64,000 nucleotides of DNA from Diploscapter coronatus (lineage: Eukaryota > Nematoda > Chromadorea > Rhabditida > Rhabditidae): assembly GCA_964036155.1 (NCBI GenBank), contig OZ038423.1:5037249-5101248 (forward strand), read 5' to 3'. The position numbers and the translations under genes are program-made. The notes under the pieces are model-generated. The model was not told where the DNA came from. It saw nothing but the letters and a program-made list of their open reading frames with translations, and ran no database searches. This document shows positions 11,471 through 23,008 of this stretch, in pieces (position 1 is the stretch's first letter; every line of letters begins with the position of its first letter).

Positions 11471-12232
11471 CCATACTTAAGGAAAATCCCAGACGAAAAT
11501 TGGCGAAAGTCGATTGTAGGCCGATGTAGTGAACGTACAGGGACGTGCAATGGCTCTTTTGAAATAGCGAGAGTAGCCGAACAAACGTAGGGGGTCGCCT
11601 AAGCGATTTTCGAATTTTGACGTCTTTAATGACGTCGTGAAGTACAGGTAAAATTTTACCTATTAAGAAGTTGTGACGCCACTGACGTCAAAATCGATGA
11701 ATCGCTTAGGCGACCCCCTACGTTTGTTCGCCTATGCTAGAGCTTTAAAATAAGCGCTTATACGCCTCTGTACGTTCAGTGGATCGTCCTACAATCGACT
11801 TTCGCCAGTTTTTGTTAAGAATTTTCCTTAAGTATGGAAACTGACGAAAACTGGCGAAAGTCGATTGTGGGACGATCCACTGAATGTACAAGGACGTGCA
11901 ATAGCTTGTTTGAAAGAGCGAGAGCAGCCGAACAAACATAGGGGGTCGCCTAAGCGATTCGCGAATTTTGACGTCAGTAGCGTCACGACTTCTGAATAGG
12001 TAACTTTTAACCTATGTTTTGCGACGTCACTGGTGGCGCTAGAATTGACGAATCGCTTAGGCGACCCCCTACGTTTGTTAAGCAATGTATGCCGTGAAAA
12101 ATGAGCCATTGCACGTCCCTGTACGTTCACCACATCGGCCTACAATCGACTTTCGCCAGTTTTCGTCTGGGATTTTCCTTAAGTATGGGATTTGACGAGA
12201 CTGGCGAAAGTCGATTGTAGGTTGATGCGGCC
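11471..12232. repeat. Double-hairpin foldback with third partial arm
   Basis: A long inverted repeat (outer arms 11471-11555 and about 12103-12189, almost perfect) encloses two head-to-tail hairpin units. Each unit is itself palindromic: AACAAACGTAGGGGGTCGCC and GCGATT are mirrored by AATCGC and GGCGACCCCCTACGTTTGTT around a TGACGTC-rich centre. The junction at 11760-11900 is another palindrome centred on CTTAAGTATGG. A third arm (GGCGAAAGTCGATTGTAGG) starts again at 12202. No ORF of interest. Confidence 0.75.
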
Positions 12233-12889
12233 AACATTAAGACACTTCTGATAGCATTTATTTTATTGGGAGTGTTTGTTATTCTTCGGATGCTATAATA
12301 TTTTTATCTTTATGGCATAATGGTATAAAATGCATTTACAGTAGCTCACGAAGTTTTGGGGCATATTGTTATTTCTGGACAATTGCCTTGTTCACCCACA
12401 TATAGTGATCAGATTCGGTTAAAAGTTTGTACATATATTAGGCTGCATATGACGCGATAGTACGACAATTTTCAATCTCGCCCCGAATCTATTTATAGGA
12501 TTTTCAGAACTTGCAACATTTTGCATCTCATGTGAAATTGAACATTTCTAGTTTAAAAAATTCCTGTGGCCCATGTGAATAAGCTACAGAGTTGATTGAT
12601 GATGCATTTTAACACAGATGTATTAGGGAATATTTATGTTTAAAATTTATTATCCAGAAAAATTTGCACACGGTTTTATTTAAAAAAAAGATTATTTCTT
12701 CTCGTCGTTAAGAGCAATTTACCATTTTTTGATTCAAAGCTCTGTAAAATTGTGCATGAATTTTTCCAAGGAATAAAATTTATGCATAAATATTTAGTGA
12801 TATATCAGTTTGAAAATGCGCCATCAACTAGCCTTGTAACTTATTCATATGGTCACAGAATTTTTGAAATTTATAAATTTTCTATTTTC

Positions 12890-13830
12890 AGATGGGTGCA
12901 AAATATTCAAAAATTCATAACTTTCGTAAAAATAAATGAATTTGAAAATTTTTTTCGGAATATAACAGTTGAAAGGCAATACTTCATTTCTGCTTTCAGA
13001 GTACTATGCTACCATTTTACCATGCTATCATATGGGTCCATGGTATACCACCCATATGGCGCTCGAATGGTATGCTATAAAAATGGGTATCATTCGACTT
13101 GAAATCGAATGGAGAGTAATATTTGAGTCCATTTCTACCAATTTCAGCAAGCAGTTTCATTATACCATCATTATAATTGGCTATAACCACCTTACGAAAA
13201 AGACTAAAAATGGGGTAACTTCAAATGACCATAAAAGGCGATAGACTAATCTGTTTTTCAAGCGGTTTTCAGCATATTACTCAGCTTGATAAGAGCTTTC
13301 GTTCGGTATATAATATGATGGATCTTTCTACCAAATGGCAATTCGACCCATATGGGTCGCGGCTCATATGGGTCAAGTTACCATTTTTAACGAAAACCTA
13401 TAGTTTTATATATCAAACGAAATCCTTTATCAAGCTGAGTAATATGCTGAAAACCGCTTGAAAAATGGATCAGTTTAATGCGAGTTATGGTCATTTGAAG
13501 TTACCCCATTTTAGTCAATTTTCAGAGGGTGTTTTCCATTACTACCATTGATGGTACACTGAAACCACATGCTGAAAATCGTGTAATTATACTTGAATAT
13601 TATTCTACAGTTGAATTTGGATTGATTGATACCCATTTTTGTATGGTACCGCTCGATTGAAAATTAGGTAGTATACCATGATCCCATATGGTACCATCGT
13701 CAATGGTAGCGCCGATCTCTGGAAAGCAAAATGAGGTTTCACACGTATTCTGCTATATCCTGAAAAGATTTTTCGATTAGGTCTTATTTTTCCAAAGTTA
13801 TGATTTTTTGAATATTTTTGTCATTTTCAT
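12890..13830. repeat. Foldback element with ~430-bp arms
   Basis: The left half (about 12890-13318) is mirrored by the right half (about 13402-13830). The inner arms are clear: GGGGTAACTTCAAATGACCA near 13212 matches TGGTCATTTGAAGTTACCCC near 13490, and TTTTCAGCATATTACTCAGC near 13267 is mirrored near 13437. Outer arms match with more differences (GGTATACCACCCATATGG against its partner near 13675). The centre has repeated CCATATGGGT palindromes. Short ORFs inside are by-products. Confidence 0.7.
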
Positions 13831-15198
13831 AGTTAGACCCATTCAAACTGCTATACCATGCATACCATAATAGATAACCATGAGGTGTCTTCACAAAAGT
13901 TGCTCAGTTTGATGAGCTCTATCAATTGGTATACATATTGTGGGGTCTAGCTCAGTTTTGAATTTCGACCCCATCTAGCTCCGTCTAATTTAGAGGACAG
14001 ATCTGATCTTCTCATTTTGTGATTAGGATTCAGTGGTATTCAACCATATGGGTTATATTCGATTTAAAAGAATTTTTTCCCGAAATGGAATCCATTGTTC
14101 CAGCCTTACAGAGACTTACTCTTAACAGTATTGAGTGGACTGCACATTTAGTTAATAGCGCTTTACTATTCAGATATATCAGTTGATATTTACGTAAAAA
14201 ATTATAATATCGGGGAATTTATATAGGATTTGACTGATCGTTGGACTCAAATCAAGTGATATGGTGTTTTAAATAGTTCTATCAAATGACTTCCAACCTA
14301 ACTCGTATTGAACAGAAGAATTTTTCAATTGGTTGCGTTGTTATTTTAGATTTTCTAATAGGATGAAAAATATTCTTAAAATCTCATGTATAAAATTAAA
14401 TTGAAAGGCTAAAACTCAGCATACGCTTATGACTAACATATATCCATGTGTCAGGAAAATTTCGACCTTATCTGATCACTAAGTAGATGATTGTAGCATG
14501 GCCTCAATATTTCCTTTTAATTCCATACTTTTTGACACCATTATAATTAGAATATAGCCTTAAAGCGCTAACTGGTTTTACTGGAAATCGCAAAAGATAT
14601 CTATAAAAATAGGTATATCACAGGGGGGATAGTTTTCATATGATAAAAAATGTATTTTCGCAAAAATAACACTCGGGTATATTAGTTTCATTCAGTTCAC
14701 TTTTTGAGTTGCGGCGCACGTTAGTGCGCCGCGAAAATTTTTTCAAAAATATATGCCTAAAATAATTATTTTTCTCTATAAAAATATAGGGGGGGTAGGT
14801 CGCAGGAGGTTTCTGACGATCGTCCTCCCTAGGACTGAGTAATGTTCAGTATTTTATTGATAGTTCAAACACAGGTTGCTTTCTAAAATGTTCAACCTTG
14901 AAAAAGAATAAATTATTTTCGATCAATAATAGGGTTGTTCTGAGTTTTAATTTTGAAAATTCGGAATCGGAATCGGAAAGCAAATTCTTTATGAAGCTCG
15001 AAAACGAAGTTTCTTTTTATTTTCAAAGGCGATATTCCGAACAGTCGTGCTAAAAAGAGCACATAAAATCGCTGGAATTTCAGTGACGTGCAACAGCATC
15101 GTCGCGATTTACGTAAACCGATTCATTTCAGTCTGCCCCTATAAAAATTGGTTGAGGGTAGGGTAAACATTTGTGCAAGTATTAAACGACTATTTCAG

Positions 15199-16041
15199 AT
15201 TTTTCATAGCAATTTGGTTAAATATGGACTAGCTTTGACATTGTATCTAGTTCCATTCTGGTTTATTCCACTGCTTATTTATTTTACCGTCCCTGATCAG
15301 AACTTGGCAAAAGCTGAAGCTATCGCAGTACTCTCTTTCTTGTCTAAAATTCGAACTTCTTTCGAGTTTAGAAATATTCTGGCTGCTACAATCCAATGAT
15401 AGAAGATCCTTCGACGATAGTCTTTTCCTATGAAATTTCTGGACGGTGGCCATTTTTGTTCAGTCAGTTATTCACCGTTTTCTACGTTGCTACTGCAGTT
15501 TCGATGGCACTGATTTGTGGTTTTTACGCGCATCGATTTCTGATGAGGTCGAATAATTTGTCAGACAGAACTAAGCGAGCACAAATGAGAGCTTCAATCA
15601 CGATAACTATTCAAGTAAGCTATAGGTTTTCATTATAAACTGATACTCTGATGATGAAAATCAATCCCATTGTTTTATTTCAAGAAAAGACTATACGCGA
15701 AACGATACTTCAATACTCTGATGAACCTTCCAAAACTTTTATTCGGCAAAAATGCTTCGTCTTGAAAAATAATCTTTCAGATAATAGTTCATATGACAGT
15801 GCTCGGCATTCCGTTGATTATCATTTTGGCTCTAATGTACATGGAAGTCTGTTGTCCTGGTAACGCTCATTTCTCATTTCCAATATCCAAATTGAATTTG
15901 ACGATGAAATGATCAAATTTAGATATTTTGAATGTGCTCTGTTTCATGATATCAACATCGAATAGTTGTGGACTGATAGTGATGCTTTTAACGAATAATA
16001 GTTATCGGAGAGCAACAACTGAAATGATCCGATATGGTTAG
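15199..16041 (+). pseudogene. srh-like 7TM chemoreceptor, 3' half only
   Basis: Exons 15199-15327, 15372-15614, 15781-15859 and 15923-16041 join in phase across introns of 44-166 nt. The product has a TM segment (LALTLYLVPFWFIPLLIYFT) followed by VPDQNLAKAEAIAKYSGCYN, like the PDQ...AK...YPC loop of Srh receptors. Three more TM segments follow: LFTVFYVATAVSMALICGFY, VLGIPLIIILALMYMEVCC and a last one ending LLTNNSYRRAT, typical of the TM7-tail border. The first TM helices and a start codon are absent upstream, where only non-coding sequence is seen. I infer a 5'-truncated receptor; distant 5' exons inside the adjacent repeat island cannot be excluded. Confidence 0.6.
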
Positions 16042-16055
16042 AAGATAAAATTAGC

Positions 16056-16395
16056 ATAAAATACCATCGTTTATCTTCAGCAAAGTGGCATAAAAATTGA
16101 ATGCATCGAAAGCTGCACAAATTAATAACCTCATTCATTACCGTATTCAATTTATCGTGAAAATTCATCATTGCCTGTTCTTCTTCAACGCGAGTAAACT
16201 ATTCGTGGCTTTTGAGACTGTTCGAGTACTCTAATGGTGAGAAATAGTCTAGATCTCTTATGAATAATCATAGAAAAAGCGGAAAATATGTGGATAATGA
16301 GACTTTGATGAAAAATTGTGTATTAACGAGGCTTATAATTTTTGAAGCATCACTTTTATGCCACTTCGCTGGAGAAAAACGATATTTTTTAAACT
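16056..16395. repeat. Inverted-repeat element, arms ~50 bp
   Basis: The segment at 16056-16110 (ATCGTTTATCTTCAGCAAAG then TGGCATAAAA) is mirrored at 16343-16395 (TTTTATGCCACTTCGCTGGA). It lies just after the receptor remnant; short ORFs on both strands here are by-products of the repeat. The remaining sequence to 16896 shows nothing. Confidence 0.55.
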
Positions 16396-16896
16396 TGAGT
16401 CCTTCTCATTCTCAATCGGAATTTCAATCCCTGCATCACAAGGAAGTTCACAGTCAGTGATAATTCGAAGAGTTTTATCGCAAACGAGCTCAACAACTCG
16501 AAGCAAAATCTGCAAATACCTCGCATATTAATTTTTTCTGTCGAATAATTTGATGTTGAAATAAAATTTGCACAAAACAGATGAAACAATTGAAAGCGAA
16601 TAACGCCTGAAGGGGGCTATTTGTGATTTATCTCTATTTGACAATTCATAAATTATAATATTTAATTAACTTGAATCAACATAAAATTTGTGATGACTGA
16701 CAAATTCGGGTAAAAATGTTCATAACTTCATAACCGTATGACTGATTTTAAGATTAAATGAGATATGTGTGTACATCCTGTGAAATTTGGAGAATAATTT
16801 TAAATCAAATTTTACAATTTGAGAAATAGTAAATGCATAAATATTTCAATTGTCATGATGCTTGATTTGTTTCGAATAATATTATCTGAAAAGTAG

Positions 16897-19219
16897 CTAA
16901 TACCAGTTGGCCTCTTTAGCTCGGACATCCACATTGAGCATGTGAGCGTGCTCTTCTGCGTTCATGAATCGAAAACTGCATTTCTTCTTGTTCTGACGGC
17001 GCATCGGGGATTCTCGTCTAAAACTTAGAACTACAAAGATAGTCTTTTTTGAATAATTCTATTAAATTCGGAATAATGTCTACCAAAGATTCGAATTTAG
17101 AAAGGCGAAGAAAAGAATAAAGTTTTAGGATTTCAGAGCCAGACATTAGAAGAGCTTCAAAGACTTTCACTTTTCCTAGATTCCGGCATCAAAATTGAAT
17201 GCGCGCTCTCATAGTTCAAAACTTACAGCAATTCATTTAGAATCGTCCTGACCAGCACTGTCCAGATCTGCGAAGAGATCTTCATTTCATCCGTGTATCC
17301 CATTTCAACGGCGTGAGGGAACAGCTTGATCGATCGAATAATGCCAACTAAATTTGTGACCGTTTGCCTGGTAAAATTATCTCGTAAGATTTTGGCTGTT
17401 GCAAAATCTTCTAAATATCTGTAAGTAAGAAAATAGGAAAACTATCGGAGAAAATATGAATCTTATCAAAAATTCATATTTAAAAAAAATGGAAAATTAA
17501 ATCAAATTCTCACGTGTGATCTTGTCCGACACGGTAGGCGGAAAGCGAATTGTGTCGCCGCGATTCTTCCTACTCAGCGTGTATTTTCTATCGCAATTGA
17601 ATGGGATGATCTGAAAAGTATGGTCTCAGAAATATGCTTGTCGAATTGTTTCAACCTGATTAAGGATAGAGACAAGCACTTTTCGAATGACATCGGTAAT
17701 TCTCTGGAAAATGGAACTCTGATTTTGCGTGGCTTCAATGATGGCTGCTCGAATGTTTCCCATTCGCAAGTCGGGATGCACGATAACCGTGTCTTCCATT
17801 CGTGCGTCTAAAACAAAATTTAGAACAAAAATCTAAATAAATCGCCAGAAGCGTAAAACTTGTCCTTAAAATTTCATGTCTACGAGCAGATTTAAAAGAT
17901 ACCTTGAATTGGTGTGAGGAAGTAGAAATGATACGGATATCCTTCGAAGAGTTGTTTCCTCTTGTTCATTGGGGGCTCCTCATCATCGCTGTCGTCTGCA
18001 GGCTTGATTTTGGACAGTTTCCGCTTCTTTGCGGTTCCGTTCGTGGCGATCGGTGTCGTTGTGGCTTCCTGATGTCGTCTACTCGTTTGTGGGGTTTGAT
18101 GAGAGGCTTTAGGAGAGAGGCCTTTCTGAAAATCACGATACGAAAGATCTTAAAATATAGTTCAGTTGATAGCTAAAATTAGGAAGGAAAAACCGTAGCA
18201 CAAAGCCTTTTACACGACTCCTTTACTCTTTCGTTATTTATAGATGAAGCATGTTGTGGAATCCAAATCACATATTTCTCGACTAACTTTCCCTTTTATC
18301 AGAACTTTCAAGACAGTAATTAATATTGGCATGGGATAAAAAGTAGATAAATGAATTATCTCTGACAATATCTGAGAACGAAAATATTTGAAAGTCACTT
18401 ACGATATAAATGATGAGTGCATTTCCACAAGAAGTGAACCGATCATGGAGCATACTGCGCATTGCGTCGTAGGCCATTTTCACATAGAATTCCGACTCGA
18501 CTGGGCCAAGGTTAGATGCCATCACGTCCTAGACGAGTGTATTTTTGCAGATAAATAAATGACGAGTATTTTTAAATACAACTACCTCATAATCAGATAC
18601 TTCAATATACTGTTTTCGAAAATAAAAAAGAATTTCGCACTCATCAAGTTATACAACTTTCATAGAACATACCGCGAATTCGTGCAGATTTGCATCCCTA
18701 TCCTTCAGTCCGCAAATCGTGAACACGAGTCTGTCATAGTCACTCAGCTGTGCACCGATTCCAGAAGAGGACGGCTCAGGCTTAGAAGGCATTGCATTCG
18801 ATGTATTATGAGAGGTATTCGGCCCGGCATTGTTCGAAGTATGATTTGCATCTAATGGAAATGGAACTTATTTTGAAAATGCATTATATAGAATGCATCA
18901 AAATTAGTGTTCGAGTTTTCATGATAGAAAACAAGATCGCCAAGGTTTCGATATCTGTGCAAGTTATTGAAAATCTTCATAGAGGATTCTGATACAGAGC
19001 ATTTGAGAGTCTAAAACTGAATATCTTTTCATCCTAACACAAAGCCGAGCATTAATTTTGATGCAACTGGTAAAAGTTTATGTAAAGCTAAAATATTCAC
19101 AAGATCGAGAAGCTTTCAATTTACTCACCAAATTGATATGCGCCTGAGTTGGACGACATATCGGGCGCTTGATAGGCAAATAACGACGCCAAATTGGGGT
19201 AATCCTTGGGAGCTGACAT
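16897..19219 (-). CDS. Unrecognised nuclear protein, 390 aa
   Basis: Eight exons close exactly in phase: 19129-19219, 18673-18851, 18403-18528, 17903-18125, 17656-17807, 17514-17610, 17227-17410, 16897-17017. The start ATG follows a GATTTCAG acceptor, consistent with trans-splicing. Order: a polar, Ser/Asn-rich N-terminus; a helical block at about residues 70-132 (YDRLVFTICGLKDRDANLHE, then FYVKMAYDAMRSMLHDRF); a basic/acidic linker with KKRKLSKIK and DDSDDEE, a likely nuclear signal. A second helical block at about 208-345 includes FEGYPYHFYFLTPIQ, IFQRITDVIRKVLVSILNQ and NLVGIIRSIKLFPHAVEMGY. The tail is basic (MRRQNKKKCSFRF). I recognise no family. Acceptor choice for exon 7 (TTTAG at 17411) avoids an in-frame stop. 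Confidence 0.8.
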
Positions 19220-20369
19220 CAATACTTCTGAAATCATATTCATATAAAAGCAGGAGCAAAAGTATCCTCGAAAAGTGTAAGTTTTCAAAGTTTCCGAGTA
19301 ATAAATATGAGAGCAAATGAATGAAATCATTCAAAAAAGAAGATAAAGCCGGGACGTAATAGCAACGAACAAATTCATTCAGTGAATTAAAAATTTCAGA
19401 CAATAGAGACTAGATACAAACAATATTATAGAGCGAAACACTACAAAATAATTTCAAAAGTAGCAGAAAGTTGAATGAAATGAACAGCGAAAGAATGCAA
19501 AGGCAGGGCACAGTATTGATTCTTCACGCTCTAATCTGGGGATATTGAATAGAGCATTAGAAAAGATAAGGGAAAGTGCGGGGTTTATGAAATTTCATAA
19601 ATCCTAGACTTAATCTTTTCTCAATCGTCACTATAAAATCGTGGAAAAATATTTTAAAAAAAAAAGATATTTTATCGAAATTCTAAATAAGAAAATAAAA
19701 ACAAAAAAAACTATTCGGCGAGTGATTTTTTCGACATTTTCTTTGATTTTTTCGCCAAAGTTTCGATTTTCTTAAATTTCCCTCAAAATTTTAAAATCCA
19801 AATGTTTCTTCTGGATTCTGACACGATTATTTGAAATTTCACGCATAAGATGAGTTTACAACTTTCATTTTACTTGAATGCAGAACTAATCCGAGAAATT
19901 TCATAAATTTCGAGTTTATTTTGATCGTAAATCTGAGACAAAGAAAAGTGACCCGAATAAAAACCAGTAAACAGATTGAATTAGATGAAGTAGATGATAT
20001 GCAATTGAAGTGAGGATGAAGGGAATTATTCATAATTCAAGCAATGCTATTCGATTTTCATTTTATATTTTTGTATATTTTACTAAAATACTCATCGGCC
20101 CAATCCAGTAATCTCCTTGTATTTTAGGTAAAGTACTTTGTTGAAAGGAGCGAATACTCTTATCGCTAGCCTTAAAATTGCAATTCATCAATCTTTGAAT
20201 AAGTTTTCATCTTTGAAGATTTTGCGATCTAAGCTGGTATCTGCTAGAGATATGATATTTTCACGGTCATCAGTGAAGATGACAGTTTATACGCTGATAT
20301 TAGCTCATGAAGTTGATTGCTTCCCGGAATATTTCCAGATTTTGCAGAGAATTTTCATCAGAATCACAG
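19220..20369. other. Intergenic, nothing seen
   Basis: AT-rich sequence between divergent genes (minus-strand nuclear gene, plus-strand vWA gene). It probably holds both promoters, but no element can be pointed to. A first exon with signal peptide for the vWA gene was looked for and not found. Confidence 0.5.
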
Positions 20370-21958
20370 TTTAGAGACCAAAACTCCATTGGTAGATATT
20401 GTTTTTGTCCCGGACATATCTGGAAGTCTTGAAGAGACCTACAAAGAGCACATTCGATGGTGCATTGAATTGATCAAGGCTTTGCCAATCAGCAAGGACA
20501 AGGACTTTGTCAGAGTTGCTGCCATCAAGTTTGTTCTACTTGAAAGGATCATTCTTTCTCGAGACTTGTCTTTAGACATGCAGACCAACCTGAAACAGTG
20601 TTCAGCTTGGGAACATTCAGCCAAAAATTCGAGATGATAAACGCTCTGAAAGGGATCAACTTCAAAGCGGGTGTCACGAAAACTGCAAATGCGTTGAGAA
20701 AAGCTGATAGGGAACTATTTGAACCAGGACTTGGAGGAAGGTGAGATTTTTCTCTCAAAAACTGATTTAATTGGGAAAGAATTCTGCTAAACGTAACCTA
20801 TAAAGGAATTCTTTGTGATGAAAAGTCCAATTTACTCATCGGATTCTACTTCATGAGCCTCGATTGATCTTTGTAAATTTATTCAAGCTTTAAATTCGCA
20901 CTTTTCAACTACCAGACGTTTTCAAACTGCGAAATCGTTTGGATCGAGAGTCGACAAGAGGTGCTCGTTGGATGTGCTCTTGCTCGTCGATAGTTCTGGC
21001 TCGCTGATGGGTGTCTTTGATGAGCAGAAGGTAATTGCTCATACCTTGCTAGATCAGAATCGACAGCGAAACGATTTTGAGATGCTTGACATTTATTTTC
21101 ATTTTGCCTCCGTTAAAAATTTCGATATCGATTCAGGCACTAGTGTCCTCCCTGCTATTCAGCATAAAGCCCAACATCTCGCCGACTCGTGTAGCTCTCA
21201 TCCAATTTGCCGGAGTTCATGTGAAGAATACAGAATGGTCATTCGATGCTCACAAAAATAATAGTGAGTTGATGACAGCGATCAACAATATTCGATACAT
21301 CGCAGGTAGGGAATAACTTTTAAATAAACTGCATGTTTTTGTTCTATAATAAAAAAGCTGATCCTCAAAATTTCGTTCAAATGACTATTCAGGCACGACA
21401 TATATTGGAGCAGCACTTGAGGCAGCTGCGAATATGCTGAGAAACAGGACAGAATTCACTCGAACTATGGTTATTCTACTGACTGATGGGGTTAGCTTGC
21501 TCATGTCATAAATAGCTTCAAAAATTGTTCAGTTTCTCCCAAGACGAGGCAATGCTGTCTGCATTCAAGCTGATGAAAATTCCATACGTGGAAGTTTATG
21601 TTATGTCATTGGTGAAGTTGAATAACATGTTAGTTTTGTTCACCCATTCTAGAACAACTATTAACATCAATGGAGTAACATGAAGCCTTGATCTTCGTGC
21701 ATGACATGCATAGAGAAAGAATCGAAGTTGCCACAACTGTTGATTGGTCCGAGTGAAAGTCTTTCATAATTCAGTTTAACCTTTTCCAACACACATCTTC
21801 GAATTCAGCTCGAGGTATCAATTTGTCTGATAAAATGATACAAATTTAGCCCTCTGCTAATCGACATGGTAGGCGGTGATCACGACAAAGTGTTCATCGG
21901 CGAGGAAAAGACCAAACAATTCGAGTTCTTCTTCAAACGACAAATTGAGTGCAAATAA
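20370..21958 (+). CDS. Tandem vWA-domain protein, nematode extracellular type; frame conflicts near the 3' end
   Basis: Exons 20370-20528, 20576-20740, 20916-21030, 21137-21305 and 21393-21490 join in phase. The first vWA starts TPLVDIVFVPDISGSLEE (MIDAS form DxSGS). The second starts RCSLDVLLLVDSSGSLMGVF and has the later MIDAS pieces TTYIGAALEAAANML and MVILLTDG, so it could bind a metal ion. The next exon (from 21533) would continue FSQDEAMLSAFKLMKIPYVE, as vWA domains do, but is off by one base at the junction. The last piece (21850-21958, LLIDMVGGDHDKVFIGEE...IECK stop) also does not join in phase. The 5' end, expected to encode a signal peptide, is not resolved. It is either a gene with unusual splicing here or one starting to decay. 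Confidence 0.6.
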
Positions 21959-22296
21959 TATAAACAATCTAATATTTTCATTGTTACACTTCGTTTATCA
22001 TCGAATTTTATCGATAAATTACTTTTTTCCGTAAGAAATACGAAACATTCGATTGCAAACTGACAAAAGAAAGTAAAGAGAAATGAAATGGTAGAAACAA
22101 TGATATGACAGCTCATTGGTGAAATGACGCAAGGAAATATGGATTCTTGTCACATCTACATGAAAAAATTTAGTAACCTCCTACAAAGTAGTGCAGAGAA
22201 AAGATGCTCTAACTAGCCTTGCCTATCCTAAAAATATTTCACATGATGAAGTGACTATGAATCCAAATATACTGATACAATACATAAACTCTTTCA

Positions 22297-22460
22297 GGCA
22301 ACCTGTAAATAGTGTAATGACGGAATGACGCAACACGAAATGACAACGCTTTTTGGTATTTGACGAAACGCAATAGAAATTGATAAGAATTGTGCAGGAA
22401 AAGGGAACATTCCGACATTTCGCATTAGATCTTCCGTCATTATGCTGTTTACAAACTGCC
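22297..22460. repeat. MITE-like inverted repeat
   Basis: TGTAAATAGTGTAATGACGG at 22304 and following bases is mirrored at 22416-22453 (CCGTCATTATGCTGTTTACA), with outer GGCAACC / AACTGCC. A related AATGACG...GAAATG inverted pattern appears near 59570-59740. Confidence 0.5.
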
Positions 22461-22548
22461 CCTCTTTTAAAGAGAACCCAAAAATGCTTTAAAAAATAAA
22501 AACTCATAGAATTTCTTAAACCTTAGAAAATAATATATCAACAAGAAA

Positions 22549-22716
22549 ATGCATAATATTGCTGACTTTGTATCACAACTAGCGAATACTCATGTTATCA
22601 TGCAAGAATCTGAATATGACTCGATACCAGAGGAAAATGACTTTAGGGATGTCGATATTGAGAATATTGGACCATACGAACATTTTAGCCAAGACTATAG
22701 ACATTCTAGATTTTAG
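22549..22716 (+). CDS. Possible 55-aa ORF, function unknown
   Basis: An ATG-initiated frame with an AAAATG context reads MHNIADFVSQLANTHVIMQE then an acidic stretch (SEYDSIPEENDFRDVDIENI) and ends at TAG. Composition is protein-like, but there is no splice support and no family. It may be chance or the relic of an exon. The rest of 21959-23000 shows only a MITE. Confidence 0.2.
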   Translation: MHNIADFVSQLANTHVIMQESEYDSIPEENDFRDVDIENIGPYEHFSQDYRHSRF

Positions 22717-23002
22717 TAATAGGATTATTGACTCGGGAGAAAGGTAATAAAGCGAGGGTTTTCAAATTTGGAGAATTATGAAATTCAAGCTCTAACTACA
22801 TACTCCTGTAAATAGAAGAAAAACTTGGATAGTATGTTCAAATCGTGCGCTATTTTGCATGGTTTGATGATAGATCTAAAATACGCAAAGATAAATATGT
22901 TTGCTTTGTACAGATGTGATTATTAGATAGATCGCGAGAGACGAATAGACCCTAATTGAAATTAAAATGACCGAAAGGAAGAAAATGAAAAAGAGGAGAG
23001 AA

Positions 23003-23008
23003 TTTTAT
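23003..23008 (-). promoter_or_regulatory. Poly(A) signal overlapping the stop codon
   Basis: On the minus strand the stop of the dipeptidyl peptidase gene reads CAATAAAAT, so the canonical AATAAA hexamer overlaps the TAA stop. Cleavage would then leave a 3' UTR of only some 10-25 nt. Confidence 0.5.

Larger units (their letters stand above)
10891..14833. mobile_element. Candidate ~3.9-kb element bounded by inverted repeats, no transposase
   Basis: The left end reads CCTAGGGAGCAC then TCGTCAGA from 10891. The right end, ending at 14833, is its near inverse (TCTGACGATCGTCCTCCCTAGG read forward carries TCTGACGA and CTCCCTAGG). The outer flanks are alike in direct orientation: GAGTAATGTCAG just left, GAGTAATGTTCAG just right, as a target duplication would give. 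Just inside both ends lie TAGGGGGGGTAGGTCGCA and a GC-rich hairpin with GAAAATTTTT. The interior has no transposase ORF; it holds two large foldback units. Confidence 0.5.
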
